Below are positions 13,163 through 20,197 of a stretch of 22,365 nucleotides of DNA, piece after piece (position 1 is the first letter of the stretch; each line of letters begins with the position of its first letter). The translations under genes and the position numbers were made by a program. The notes below the pieces were generated by a model. It was not told the DNA's origin. It worked only from the letters and a program-made list of their open reading frames with translations, and searched no databases. Source of the DNA: a virus; IMG/VR virus record IMGVR_UViG_3300043398_000212, positions 1-22,365 of that record. One strand, 5' to 3'.

Positions 13163-14095
13163 ATGACACAAGTATGTTCATGCAATGTAGGACTCGGAAA
13201 CTCAAAAGTTCCTGGTTGCGACAATATTGCATCCGTAGCACATGGTTTGCTGTTTGTGCCGCTGTTTGACGACACCGGAACCCGCAACCAAATCGACTTA
13301 ACCGACACCCTCGACCAAGCCTATTGGGACGCTTGGACATCAAACACCGACCAATCACAGAGATTGCGTCCGTTTGTTTCCAAGAAGTTTCAGAATGTGG
13401 ACTTGGCAAGAGGCGAATCTATGTATGAAACTTACGATTCCGGCGACATGGAGTTTATCCAGTCTGGCGAAAAGAAGTTTACCGCAGTATTACCAAATAC
13501 CTCTCCCGCTGTAATCAAGTTCTTTGATTCTGCACGTTGCAGCAAAGTTGGAGTTTACGTAGTGGACATTAACGGCAACCTGATTGGCAACGCAAGTGCC
13601 ACAGGATTTTTGCGCCCGTTTTATATCCATGACAAATCAATTGATGCCCGTGAGGTTCCTGCAAAAGACAAAACCGCACAAAAGATTGAACTGAAATTCA
13701 ACTTTGCCAAGACCGAAGAAGATGGCGATATTGGGATGATTTTGGCAAGCGAATTGGCAAGTGTAAGCCTGTTGGAATTGGAAGGTTTGTATGACACTTA
13801 TGGTGTTTTTTCAAGCATTACCACCACAGGTTTTGTTGTTGATCTGCGTACTCATTATGGAACTGTTTTGAATCCAAACCGCGTAAGCGGATTGGTGAAA
13901 GCAGACTTCACATTAAAGAATCGCGGAACTGGTGCAACAATCACCATTACGACCACAACTGAAAATTCCGTAACGCCTGGTCTTTACACTTTTGTTATCC
14001 CTTCACAGACTTCCGGCCACAAGTTGAAATTAACTTTCAGCTATGCCGGTTATGATTCTGCCGAATTGGGTGAGCAAATAATTCTGATACCATAA
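13163..14095 (+). CDS. Probable major tail (tube) protein with C-terminal Ig-like domain
   Basis: The 310-residue protein has the size and place of a siphophage tail tube subunit. The N-terminal region has three cysteines (CSCNVGLGNSKVPGC). The middle is beta-rich with DSGDMEFIQSGEKKFTAVLP and the long loop RPFYIHDKSIDAREVPAKD. From about residue 225 the sequence (FVVDLRTHYGTVLNPNRVSG..., ATITITTTTENSVTPGLYTFVIP, HKLKLTFSYAGYDSAEL) reads as an added Ig-like domain, as in other tube proteins that display surface decorations. It sits in front of a strong terminator, as expected for a high-copy structural product. A tail tube call is by order and fold impression. Confidence 0.65.
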   Translation: MTQVCSCNVGLGNSKVPGCDNIASVAHGLLFVPLFDDTGTRNQIDLTDTLDQAYWDAWTSNTDQSQRLRPFVSKKFQNVDLARGESMYETYDSGDMEFIQSGEKKFTAVLPNTSPAVIKFFDSARCSKVGVYVVDINGNLIGNASATGFLRPFYIHDKSIDAREVPAKDKTAQKIELKFNFAKTEEDGDIGMILASELASVSLLELEGLYDTYGVFSSITTTGFVVDLRTHYGTVLNPNRVSGLVKADFTLKNRGTGATITITTTTENSVTPGLYTFVIPSQTSGHKLKLTFSYAGYDSAELGEQIILIP

Positions 14096-14292
14096 TGGAT
14101 TTAAGGATTGGGAATTTCAGTTGCGATGTTGAGGCTTGTTTGAAAATGGGTAAAACCAAATTCATTGCAGCGCATCCGCACGTTGATGATGTAGAAATGG
14201 TATGGCAGGAAATTGAAAAATTTGTACCTTTGAAGGAATCAAAACCAAAAAAAGGAAATGACGAAACCAAAGGAGAAGCCGAAACCAATTAA
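14095..14292 (+). CDS. Small acidic/basic protein after tail tube, 65 aa
   Basis: The 65-residue protein begins in a TAATG overlap with the tail tube gene. Residues 1-45 look folded (MDLRIGNFSCDVEACLKMGKTKF..., HPHVDDVEMVWQEIEKFV); the C-terminus is a charged tail (LKESKPKKGNDETKGEAETN). It contains a run of seven A at 14247-14253. Shifting by +1 or -2 there would extend the product to the TAA at 14315-14317 (adding KEMTKPKEKPKPI and NPEAEYPD). It could be a minor tail component or an assembly factor; it is not recognised. Confidence 0.65.
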   Translation: MDLRIGNFSCDVEACLKMGKTKFIAAHPHVDDVEMVWQEIEKFVPLKESKPKKGNDETKGEAETN

Positions 14293-14320
14293 TCCAGAAG
14301 CAGAATATCCCGATTAACTT

Positions 14321-14352
14321 AAAGGGGCGGGTTTAATAGCCCGCCCCTTTTT
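14321..14352 (+). terminator. Strong intrinsic terminator inside the late operon
   Basis: AAAGGGGCGGG (14321-14331) and CCCGCCCCTTT (14340-14350) pair perfectly over 11 bp around an 8-nt loop, followed by two further T (TTTTT in all) and then ATT. The T-run is on the plus strand, so it acts on rightward transcripts from the head and tail-tube genes. It ends 3 nt before the ATG at 14356. It probably lets the tube and capsid genes be expressed more than the tape measure genes. Confidence 0.9.
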
Positions 14353-14355
14353 ATT

Positions 14356-14826
14356 ATGGAAGCATTGTTTAATCTGTTGAATAACTTTAAGAAATTGGAC
14401 GAGGACGTTCAGTTCAAGAAGTTTTTTGACATAACCGAACATAAGGCATTTGTGATTTCGCGAAATACCTGGGGGCAGCTTTTTGAAATGGGTGTAGATG
14501 CTTTTTCGCGACCATTACCTACTTACCGGCCTTCGACTGTTAAAAGGAGAGGCGGAGTAAAAGGGGACGGAACACCGTTCAGGGTAGGGGAACATTACAC
14601 ATTGAGGGATTACGGGAATTTCTACCAAAGTTTTCAGGTAAAGGCGTATAAAGGATTTTTGGAGATTGACGCTGATACATTGAAAATGCACGATGGTAAG
14701 ACTTTTTTTAATCCCGATGATGTAGTAGGTTTGACTGATGATAGCAAAGAAAAACTGGTAGATTATATGTTAGAAACGAATTTTATACCCAATGATATAC
14801 TTGAAACCGTATTACAATTCGATTGA
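14356..14826 (+). CDS. Tail morphogenesis protein candidate, 156 aa
   Basis: The 156-residue protein lies right after the terminator. It has a helical N-terminus (MEALFNLLNNFKKLDEDVQFKKFF), then RPLPTYRPSTVKRRGGVKGDGTPFRVGEHYTL, then LRDYGNFYQSFQVKAYKGFLEIDAD. The last part recalls the L-x-D/T-G-x-x-x-x-S-F pattern of phage virion-morphogenesis and minor-tail proteins of the HK97 gp10 or Mu G type, where a Gly is followed by a short helix and beta strands. It overlaps the next gene by 35 nt. The position just before the tape measure suggests tail assembly, not proven. There is almost no room for a ribosome-binding site because the terminator abuts the start. Confidence 0.6.
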   Translation: MEALFNLLNNFKKLDEDVQFKKFFDITEHKAFVISRNTWGQLFEMGVDAFSRPLPTYRPSTVKRRGGVKGDGTPFRVGEHYTLRDYGNFYQSFQVKAYKGFLEIDADTLKMHDGKTFFNPDDVVGLTDDSKEKLVDYMLETNFIPNDILETVLQFD

Positions 14827-15265
14827 AGAACTGCCGATGTTTAATTGGCTGAAACTCAATGGCGGTGAGTATAAATACCTATTGAAACCATTTTGGCTAT
14901 CAATGGTAGAAAGCATGAAAGAAACGCCAAAGCGGAAAGCGCGATGGTTTTCCTTGTATGACCAATACATTAACGAGATTGGGCTTACAGAGGACTATAA
15001 AGAATTATTGCGAGCCATGAAAAAACACGGTTTAGCTTGTGTGCGATACATTCAGAATCCAACAAGTTTGAACAAAACAAAAATGGCCGCTGCGGAATCC
15101 GAGATACAGGATTTAAGCAAAGGCGAAAAAGGCAAGTTTGAGGAATTTGTGGCAATGGTTGAAAAGTACATGGGTATTCCGGTGGACTTGAAAAAGATAA
15201 GCGTAAAGAGGTTTTATGCTTATGTAGAAATAATGAAAAAAGAAAATGGCAAAAAAGATATTTAG
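14792..15265 (+). CDS. Tail assembly chaperone candidate, 157 aa
   Basis: The helical 157-residue protein begins MIYLKPYYNSIEELPMFNWLKLNGGEYKYLL, a motif seen in proteins encoded just before the tape measure in Bacteroidota phages. The remainder is charged helix (RKARWFSLYDQYINEIGL..., FEEFVAMVEKYMG, RFYAYVEIMKKENGKKDI). In many siphophages the genes directly before the tape measure make the chaperone that coats it, which is the inferred role. It starts 35 nt inside the preceding gene and overlaps the tape measure by 20 nt. The ATG at 14837 is a possible internal start but would remove the SIEELP motif. Confidence 0.55.
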   Translation: MIYLKPYYNSIEELPMFNWLKLNGGEYKYLLKPFWLSMVESMKETPKRKARWFSLYDQYINEIGLTEDYKELLRAMKKHGLACVRYIQNPTSLNKTKMAAAESEIQDLSKGEKGKFEEFVAMVEKYMGIPVDLKKISVKRFYAYVEIMKKENGKKDI

Positions 15266-17864
15266 CAGTGATATATTTGGCGAAGAAAATCTATTTGATA
15301 AACAGTACAAAGGTGCTTTACAGTTAGAGAAAGCCCTTGACGGGGTTATATCGAATATACGAACAATGGCATCGGTTACAGGGGCAACACTCAAAGATGC
15401 TAATGTAAATAATGCAGGCGGGGTAGAAAAACTTGGAAGGTCTTATAACGAGGCTACTATGGAAGCGAAATTGCTTAAACAAGCCGAGGAAGATTTAATC
15501 AAAACACGGGCGAAGATAAACATTTCAAATCAGGAAGTTATCACAGAACTTACGCAGGTAAGGAAAGAATATCAACTTTTGATGGCTGAAAAAAGGGCAA
15601 AAGCAAGGGTTGATAACGATGAAATTGGCGCATATCAAAAATTGACAAATGCGATGCAGTTGGCCGCAAGGCAAATGAAAAACCTTTTTGTCGAGGGCAA
15701 GCAGAATGAAGAACAGTTTAAAAGACTATCGGCTGAATATTCTAAACTTTACGAACAAGCACTTGCCGCAGACAAATCAGTAGGCCAATATCAAAGAAAC
15801 GTTGGTAACTACAACATGGAAAATCAGCGACACGCCTATTCTTTATTTCAAGTTACACAGGTACTTAGAGAAATGCCAAACTTTGCCCAAAGTGCAACTA
15901 TCGGAATACGGTCTTTGGGAAACAATATTCCAATGCTTACCGCTGAACTTACGAGAATGGCAAAATCTGTTGACGAAAACACAGGTAAGGTCTTTGGTTG
16001 GAAAAACACCATGAAAGCCGTTGTGGGTGAGATTTTCGGATGGCAGAGTGCGATTATTCTTTTGATCACCGTTTTTACGATTTTCGCAAAAGAGATAGGA
16101 GAATGGACTTCAAGTGTTTTTGGCGCAAGGAAAGAGTTGTCTGCGTTAAAAGACATTCAAAAACAAATAGCCGAAGTAGGCCAAGAAAACCTGCATAATT
16201 ATGCCAAAGAAAGAGCCGAAATAACACTACTCGTTGGTGTTTTAAAATCGGAAAATACAACAAAAGAAGAAAAATACAAAGCAACAAAGCGGCTCAATGA
16301 AATAAGTCCTGAATATTTGGGGAATATATCGGCGGAAACCATTAACACGGACGAGGCCACAGACGCAATTGCGAGATACATTGTGCATATCGAGAGGTTG
16401 GCAAAAGCAAAAGCCGTATTTGACAAGTATTCTGAATTGGAAAAAATCATTGTCGATACCCAAACAATTGACACAAACGTAAGAAACAGAGAGGCCTTAA
16501 AAAAGTTGGTTGGCGAAGATTATGAAGAAATTGCCTATGAAAACGCAAAGGTTTCCGCAGAGGCAAGGGGAAATATGGAAGGAGAAAAAGGTTGGAAGTT
16601 CCAAGCGGAGTACAACCATTATATTCAACTTGCGCTGGCAGCTAAAAGGGCTGCCGCTATTTATGAACAAAAAACCCTAAACGATTTTTTAAATAAAAGC
16701 GGGCTAATTGGAGAGCTTGGAAGCGACAAAAAGATTAGTGGCGGTGGAATAAAAGGCGGCGCAAGCGGCAAAGGTTCGGGCGGCGCAGACGAGCCGAAAT
16801 ATGCAAACGGTGATATGGATAAGGCTTTTCAATCATGGAGAACCCAAATGGAAACTGAGGCCAATAATTTGTTACTTAATCAGCGTATGACGGCGCAGGA
16901 ACATTCAAGGGTAATGATTCAAATTGAACTTGAATACCTTGAACGCACCAAGCAACTTTATATTGAATACGGCAAACCAATTTTAGAAATTGAAAAGAAA
17001 ATATCCGAGGCAAAACTAAGGATGTTAAACCCTGGCTCTGAATCAAAACCCGACAAACCTGAGAAACCCGCGAAAGTTGATGACATGGGCAAAAACCTAA
17101 AAGATTCCGCCACAAACTTAATGAAACTCGCACAGACCATTGACAAAGTAGTGAATGATTGGGAAAGGGCGCAACAACAAAGACTGCAACACCAAATGGA
17201 TATTACCAAACGGAAGCAGGAAGATTTGCGAATGTTGGCAGCACAGGGGGTAAAAGATGCGAAAGACAACCTTGCTTTTGAGGAAAAGAAACAAGCCGAA
17301 TTGCAACAGAAACAGGAAAGATTACAGAGGGCAGCGGTTTACAGACAAACTGCGCTTGCAGCACTTCAAACGTATAATAACAAAATACAGGCAGGCGACC
17401 CGAATGCACTTGGGCATACTTTAACGGACATTGCGGCTTTACTTGCGTTTGTAGCATTCACCCCAGGTTTTATTGAAGGAACAGAAAAGGGTACTGTCGC
17501 TGATAATTTAGGAAACCCGCAATTAAAAGGAAGGGATGGTTACATGATACGGGTAGACGGCAAAGAAAAGATTTTTAACCCAGAGCATACAGAAATGATT
17601 GGGGATATGACAAATTCGGAGGTTGCCCAATTGGCTTTCTTGTACAGAAGCGGAATGAGTCCTGTGAATGTAGACGCAAGGTCAACAGCGAAAAATGATG
17701 ATGTTGTTCAAGAATTGCGCGAAGTAAAGAAGGCTATTGCAGAACAACGGCCACCGCAAATGATGTGGAACGACACCGATAAAGCGATGGAGTACAAATA
17801 CAATCAGGGTAACAAAATGGTGCGCGAAATACACAAAACAAGCGGAATTTGGAGTGATAGATAA
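15246..17864 (+). CDS. Tape measure protein, 872 aa
   Basis: Longest complete gene. Long helical, coiled-coil protein that sets tail length and is ejected with the DNA. Residues 60-180 are charged coiled coil. The segment AYSLFQVTQVLREMPNFAQS plus ATIGIRSLGNNIPML (about 197-231) is typical of Bacteroidota tape measures. A hydrophobic stretch (SAIILLITVFTIFAKEI, 268-284) could span a membrane. A Gly/Lys-rich linker (ISGGGIKGGASGKGSGG) lies mid-protein, and a second hydrophobic patch (ALLAFVAFTPGF) near residue 735. By the usual 1.5 angstrom per residue rule, 872 residues imply a tail near 130 nm. It overlaps the preceding gene by 20 nt and the next by 1 nt (TAATG). Confidence 0.92.
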   Translation: MAKKIFSSDIFGEENLFDKQYKGALQLEKALDGVISNIRTMASVTGATLKDANVNNAGGVEKLGRSYNEATMEAKLLKQAEEDLIKTRAKINISNQEVITELTQVRKEYQLLMAEKRAKARVDNDEIGAYQKLTNAMQLAARQMKNLFVEGKQNEEQFKRLSAEYSKLYEQALAADKSVGQYQRNVGNYNMENQRHAYSLFQVTQVLREMPNFAQSATIGIRSLGNNIPMLTAELTRMAKSVDENTGKVFGWKNTMKAVVGEIFGWQSAIILLITVFTIFAKEIGEWTSSVFGARKELSALKDIQKQIAEVGQENLHNYAKERAEITLLVGVLKSENTTKEEKYKATKRLNEISPEYLGNISAETINTDEATDAIARYIVHIERLAKAKAVFDKYSELEKIIVDTQTIDTNVRNREALKKLVGEDYEEIAYENAKVSAEARGNMEGEKGWKFQAEYNHYIQLALAAKRAAAIYEQKTLNDFLNKSGLIGELGSDKKISGGGIKGGASGKGSGGADEPKYANGDMDKAFQSWRTQMETEANNLLLNQRMTAQEHSRVMIQIELEYLERTKQLYIEYGKPILEIEKKISEAKLRMLNPGSESKPDKPEKPAKVDDMGKNLKDSATNLMKLAQTIDKVVNDWERAQQQRLQHQMDITKRKQEDLRMLAAQGVKDAKDNLAFEEKKQAELQQKQERLQRAAVYRQTALAALQTYNNKIQAGDPNALGHTLTDIAALLAFVAFTPGFIEGTEKGTVADNLGNPQLKGRDGYMIRVDGKEKIFNPEHTEMIGDMTNSEVAQLAFLYRSGMSPVNVDARSTAKNDDVVQELREVKKAIAEQRPPQMMWNDTDKAMEYKYNQGNKMVREIHKTSGIWSDR

Positions 17865-19600
17865 TGGCAGAACTTACCTTTAACTTAGACGGCCTAAAAA
17901 TAAACCCACCCGTTGAATCCCGCGACATTGAGATAATTGGCGCATGGATTAACGGTACTGTACAACCAAATTTGGTAACAGAGGAATTTACTTTTGTAGG
18001 TGAAGCAGCACAGAAAATCTTAGACTATATCGAAGCCGGCAAAACAACCGGTGCAGGGATATTCAGAGGAATGCCTTTAACCATAGAAGCCGCAGACCAG
18101 GTGGACGGAACTGTAATTGTTTGGGATGGGTTTATTGATTTCCTGAAAGGCTACGAGGTAAAACTGCCAAACAAAGTAAAGGTAAAAGTTTCGCGCCCCG
18201 ATGACTTGGAACGCTTTGATAAAATCATGGCAGCATTGAGTTACGGTTATTTAAAAGACAAGGGCTTTATTACAAAGAGGGACTTTGTGGATGTGTTTTA
18301 TACTGTGATTCCTGTGGATAGGGGAGAGGGGATGATACCTATGATTCTTGCCGAATATTTAATGGTAAAGGAATTTTTAGAGGCAATTACACAATTCATC
18401 ATTATTACAGGCAAGGTTTCCGCAGGTAGTTTTTGGGACATAATAACAGCTATTTTCTACTTGATTTATCTCATATTTATGATTATAGCCATAGTAAAAA
18501 TGCTATATGAGATACTGATACGGGTATTCCCACCTACACGCCAAAGAAAAGGAATGACACTTCGCAAGCTGCTTACAAAGGCTTGTGAATACAGGGGTAT
18601 GAGGTTTGAATCTAATATCAAGGAACTTGACCAACTTGTTTATATGCCCACCGCAAATTCTGTTTTTAAAGTGACGCAGAAAAACGAATTAAGTCTTGGA
18701 GTTCCCTCAATGACAGATTTTGGTTACAGGTGCAATGATATGTTCCGCTTGGCCTCTGACTTGTTCAATGGGCAATTGAAAGTAGATACTGGAGTTGTAA
18801 AACTTTATACAGAATCCGATCCGTTATGGATTCAAAATTCAAGCTACATTTTACCGGACGTTCTTTTGGATAAATACACTTACAATATTGAGGATGCGGT
18901 TTCAACCAGGCTATTTAGTTTTGAAGTGGACACAATGGACGAATGGACGGCGGAAGATTTCACAGGGACGAATTACGAAGTTGACCTAAAAAGCACACAG
19001 AACATTGAGCAGAAATACTTAATACTGAAAGGCTACAAGGAATTAAGGTGGCCAGTTGCGCTTGGCAGCAGGTATGGGATATTGGACGAGGTGCAGACTT
19101 TTGTAAACAAACAGCTTATTCAATTATTTCAGGGTAAAAATCCCATTGCAAAAGGGTTGGCAAACAAACTAATCAAATTAGTACCCAAGAATAAACGACC
19201 TGCGGTAAAGAATTTTATTGTGAACGGGTTTACACCCTTGTTTGGGATAATCAAAGTTTCGAGCAAGAATTTTAATGTGCCGAAATTGGTAGTTGTTGGA
19301 GTTCCTTTAAAACACAGGGACATTCTGAGTGCGCGGGTTTTGTGGAATAAATACCACTCATATAGGAGTTTTGCCGCACCATACACCGGACAAAGGATAA
19401 GACACCAAAACATAAAAATACCATTTGGGCTGATAGATTTTATCAAACTGAGTTCAAATTCATACTTCAAGACCGCTTCCGGCCAAGTAGGTAAATTCAC
19501 GGATTTAAAATGGAACATGATGCACGATTGGGCTACTGTGAGTTTTGAGATTTTTGAGCCTTACATCAAGTCATTAACAGAAACGACATTTGAGCCGTAA
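17864..19600 (+). CDS. Distal tail / tail hub candidate with membrane-like segment, 578 aa
   Basis: The 578-residue protein comes right after the tape measure, the normal place of distal tail and hub proteins. The N-terminus (MAELTFNLDGLKINPPVESRD) is a beta domain. Residues about 190-222 (FWDIITAIFYLIYLIFMIIAIVKML...) are strongly hydrophobic, long enough for one membrane span, followed by basic RVFPPTRQRKGMTLRKLL. The C-terminal half is beta-rich with LILKGYKELRWPVALGSRYG and VSSKNFNVPKLVVVG. Function is inferred from place. The hydrophobic segment is unusual for a tail part and may insert into the host membrane on infection. The ATG overlaps the tape measure stop (TAATG). Confidence 0.6.
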   Translation: MAELTFNLDGLKINPPVESRDIEIIGAWINGTVQPNLVTEEFTFVGEAAQKILDYIEAGKTTGAGIFRGMPLTIEAADQVDGTVIVWDGFIDFLKGYEVKLPNKVKVKVSRPDDLERFDKIMAALSYGYLKDKGFITKRDFVDVFYTVIPVDRGEGMIPMILAEYLMVKEFLEAITQFIIITGKVSAGSFWDIITAIFYLIYLIFMIIAIVKMLYEILIRVFPPTRQRKGMTLRKLLTKACEYRGMRFESNIKELDQLVYMPTANSVFKVTQKNELSLGVPSMTDFGYRCNDMFRLASDLFNGQLKVDTGVVKLYTESDPLWIQNSSYILPDVLLDKYTYNIEDAVSTRLFSFEVDTMDEWTAEDFTGTNYEVDLKSTQNIEQKYLILKGYKELRWPVALGSRYGILDEVQTFVNKQLIQLFQGKNPIAKGLANKLIKLVPKNKRPAVKNFIVNGFTPLFGIIKVSSKNFNVPKLVVVGVPLKHRDILSARVLWNKYHSYRSFAAPYTGQRIRHQNIKIPFGLIDFIKLSSNSYFKTASGQVGKFTDLKWNMMHDWATVSFEIFEPYIKSLTETTFEP

Positions 19601-19609
19601 CTTTGTTTT

Positions 19610-19840
19610 ATGAAAAAGATAATTGTTATCGCGCTGTTTTGTGTTTCTACACTCTCTTATGCAGGTACAACCGATTCTACCTCTGACAAAAAGAAAGCAA
19701 ACGCAATGGCATGGAAAGCCACAGGCATAAGCCTTGTTGTTGCACTCATATCCAAGCCGAAAAGTTTTCTTCGATATTTGGGATGGGGTTTCGTTGGCTT
19801 GGGAACCGTTGGCATTATAATGACCTCCGGTAAAGAATGA
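19610..19840 (+). CDS. Small protein with signal peptide and C-terminal hydrophobic segments, 76 aa
   Basis: The 76-residue protein has MKKIIVIALFCVSTLSYAG as a signal peptide with a likely cut after SYA, then a polar stretch (TTDSTSDKKKANAMAWK), and two hydrophobic segments (ATGISLVVALIS and YLGWGFVGLGTVGIIMT). It begins 9 nt after the hub gene and ends just before a hairpin. Possible roles are a membrane or envelope component, a lysis accessory or a superinfection protein. No motif decides. Confidence 0.7.
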   Translation: MKKIIVIALFCVSTLSYAGTTDSTSDKKKANAMAWKATGISLVVALISKPKSFLRYLGWGFVGLGTVGIIMTSGKE

Positions 19841-19870
19841 AAAAACCCCGCCGACAACACGAGGCAGGGT
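19840..19870 (-). terminator. Intrinsic terminator facing left (minus strand)
   Basis: ACCCCGCC (19845-19852) and GGCAGGGT (19863-19870) surround a 10-nt loop. On the minus strand the single mismatch becomes a G-U pair and six T follow (19845-19840), which is a good leftward terminator. On the plus strand it is a C-A mismatch followed by CTTTC, which is weak. It may still end rightward transcription partly. Confidence 0.6.
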
Positions 19871-19949
19871 CTTTCAACATGGAATCTAAAAACTAAACAG
19901 ATGCAAATTTATTAAAATTTAGTTATCTTACATAATTATTTGCGAAATA

Positions 19950-19979
19950 TTTAAAAAAAATGTATTAACGCTAATTTTG
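19950..19979 (+). promoter_or_regulatory. Possible promoter for the tail-tip unit
   Basis: TAATTTTG at 19972-19979 matches the Bacteroidota -7 element exactly, but the -33 side 19 nt upstream is TTT rather than TTG, in a very A/T-rich stretch where such matches arise easily. Transcription would start close to the GTG at 19985, giving an almost leaderless message. Between 19871 and 19984 nothing else was found. Confidence 0.3.
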
Positions 19980-19984
19980 CCAAA

Positions 19985-20197
19985 GTGGACTTCGGAAAAT
20001 CTTTTGCCGAACTCGGTGACAACTTGAAAAAATGGCAAGGCAAAATCCTTGACCTTGCACCGGACGACAAGAAAGAGGGAATCAAAAAAATCTTTGCCGA
20101 AGGGAATAAGGCTATTGAGAATTTCGACAAAGTAAATCCAACAGAATTACAGGACAAATTAATGCAGGAGGCCATGAATCTTGTTAAACAGCATTGA
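19985..20197 (+). CDS. Small helical protein, 70 aa
   Basis: Not recognised. The start is GTG at 19985; no ATG is available in frame. The protein is charged and helical throughout (DFGKSFAELGDNLKKWQGKIL..., IKKIFAEGNKAIENFDKV, TELQDKLMQEAMNLVKQH). It contains an AGGAGG in its 3' part that appears to serve the next gene, which starts 17 nt before its stop. A small tail-module gene of unknown role. Confidence 0.65.
   Translation: MDFGKSFAELGDNLKKWQGKILDLAPDDKKEGIKKIFAEGNKAIENFDKVNPTELQDKLMQEAMNLVKQH
20166..20171 (+). promoter_or_regulatory. Shine-Dalgarno sequence for the large tail gene
   Basis: AGGAGG lies 9 nt before the TTG at 20181. It decides the start of the following gene, since an in-frame stop (TGA, 20175-20177) excludes anything earlier. 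Full Shine-Dalgarno sites are rare in Bacteroidota genes. Confidence 0.55.
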
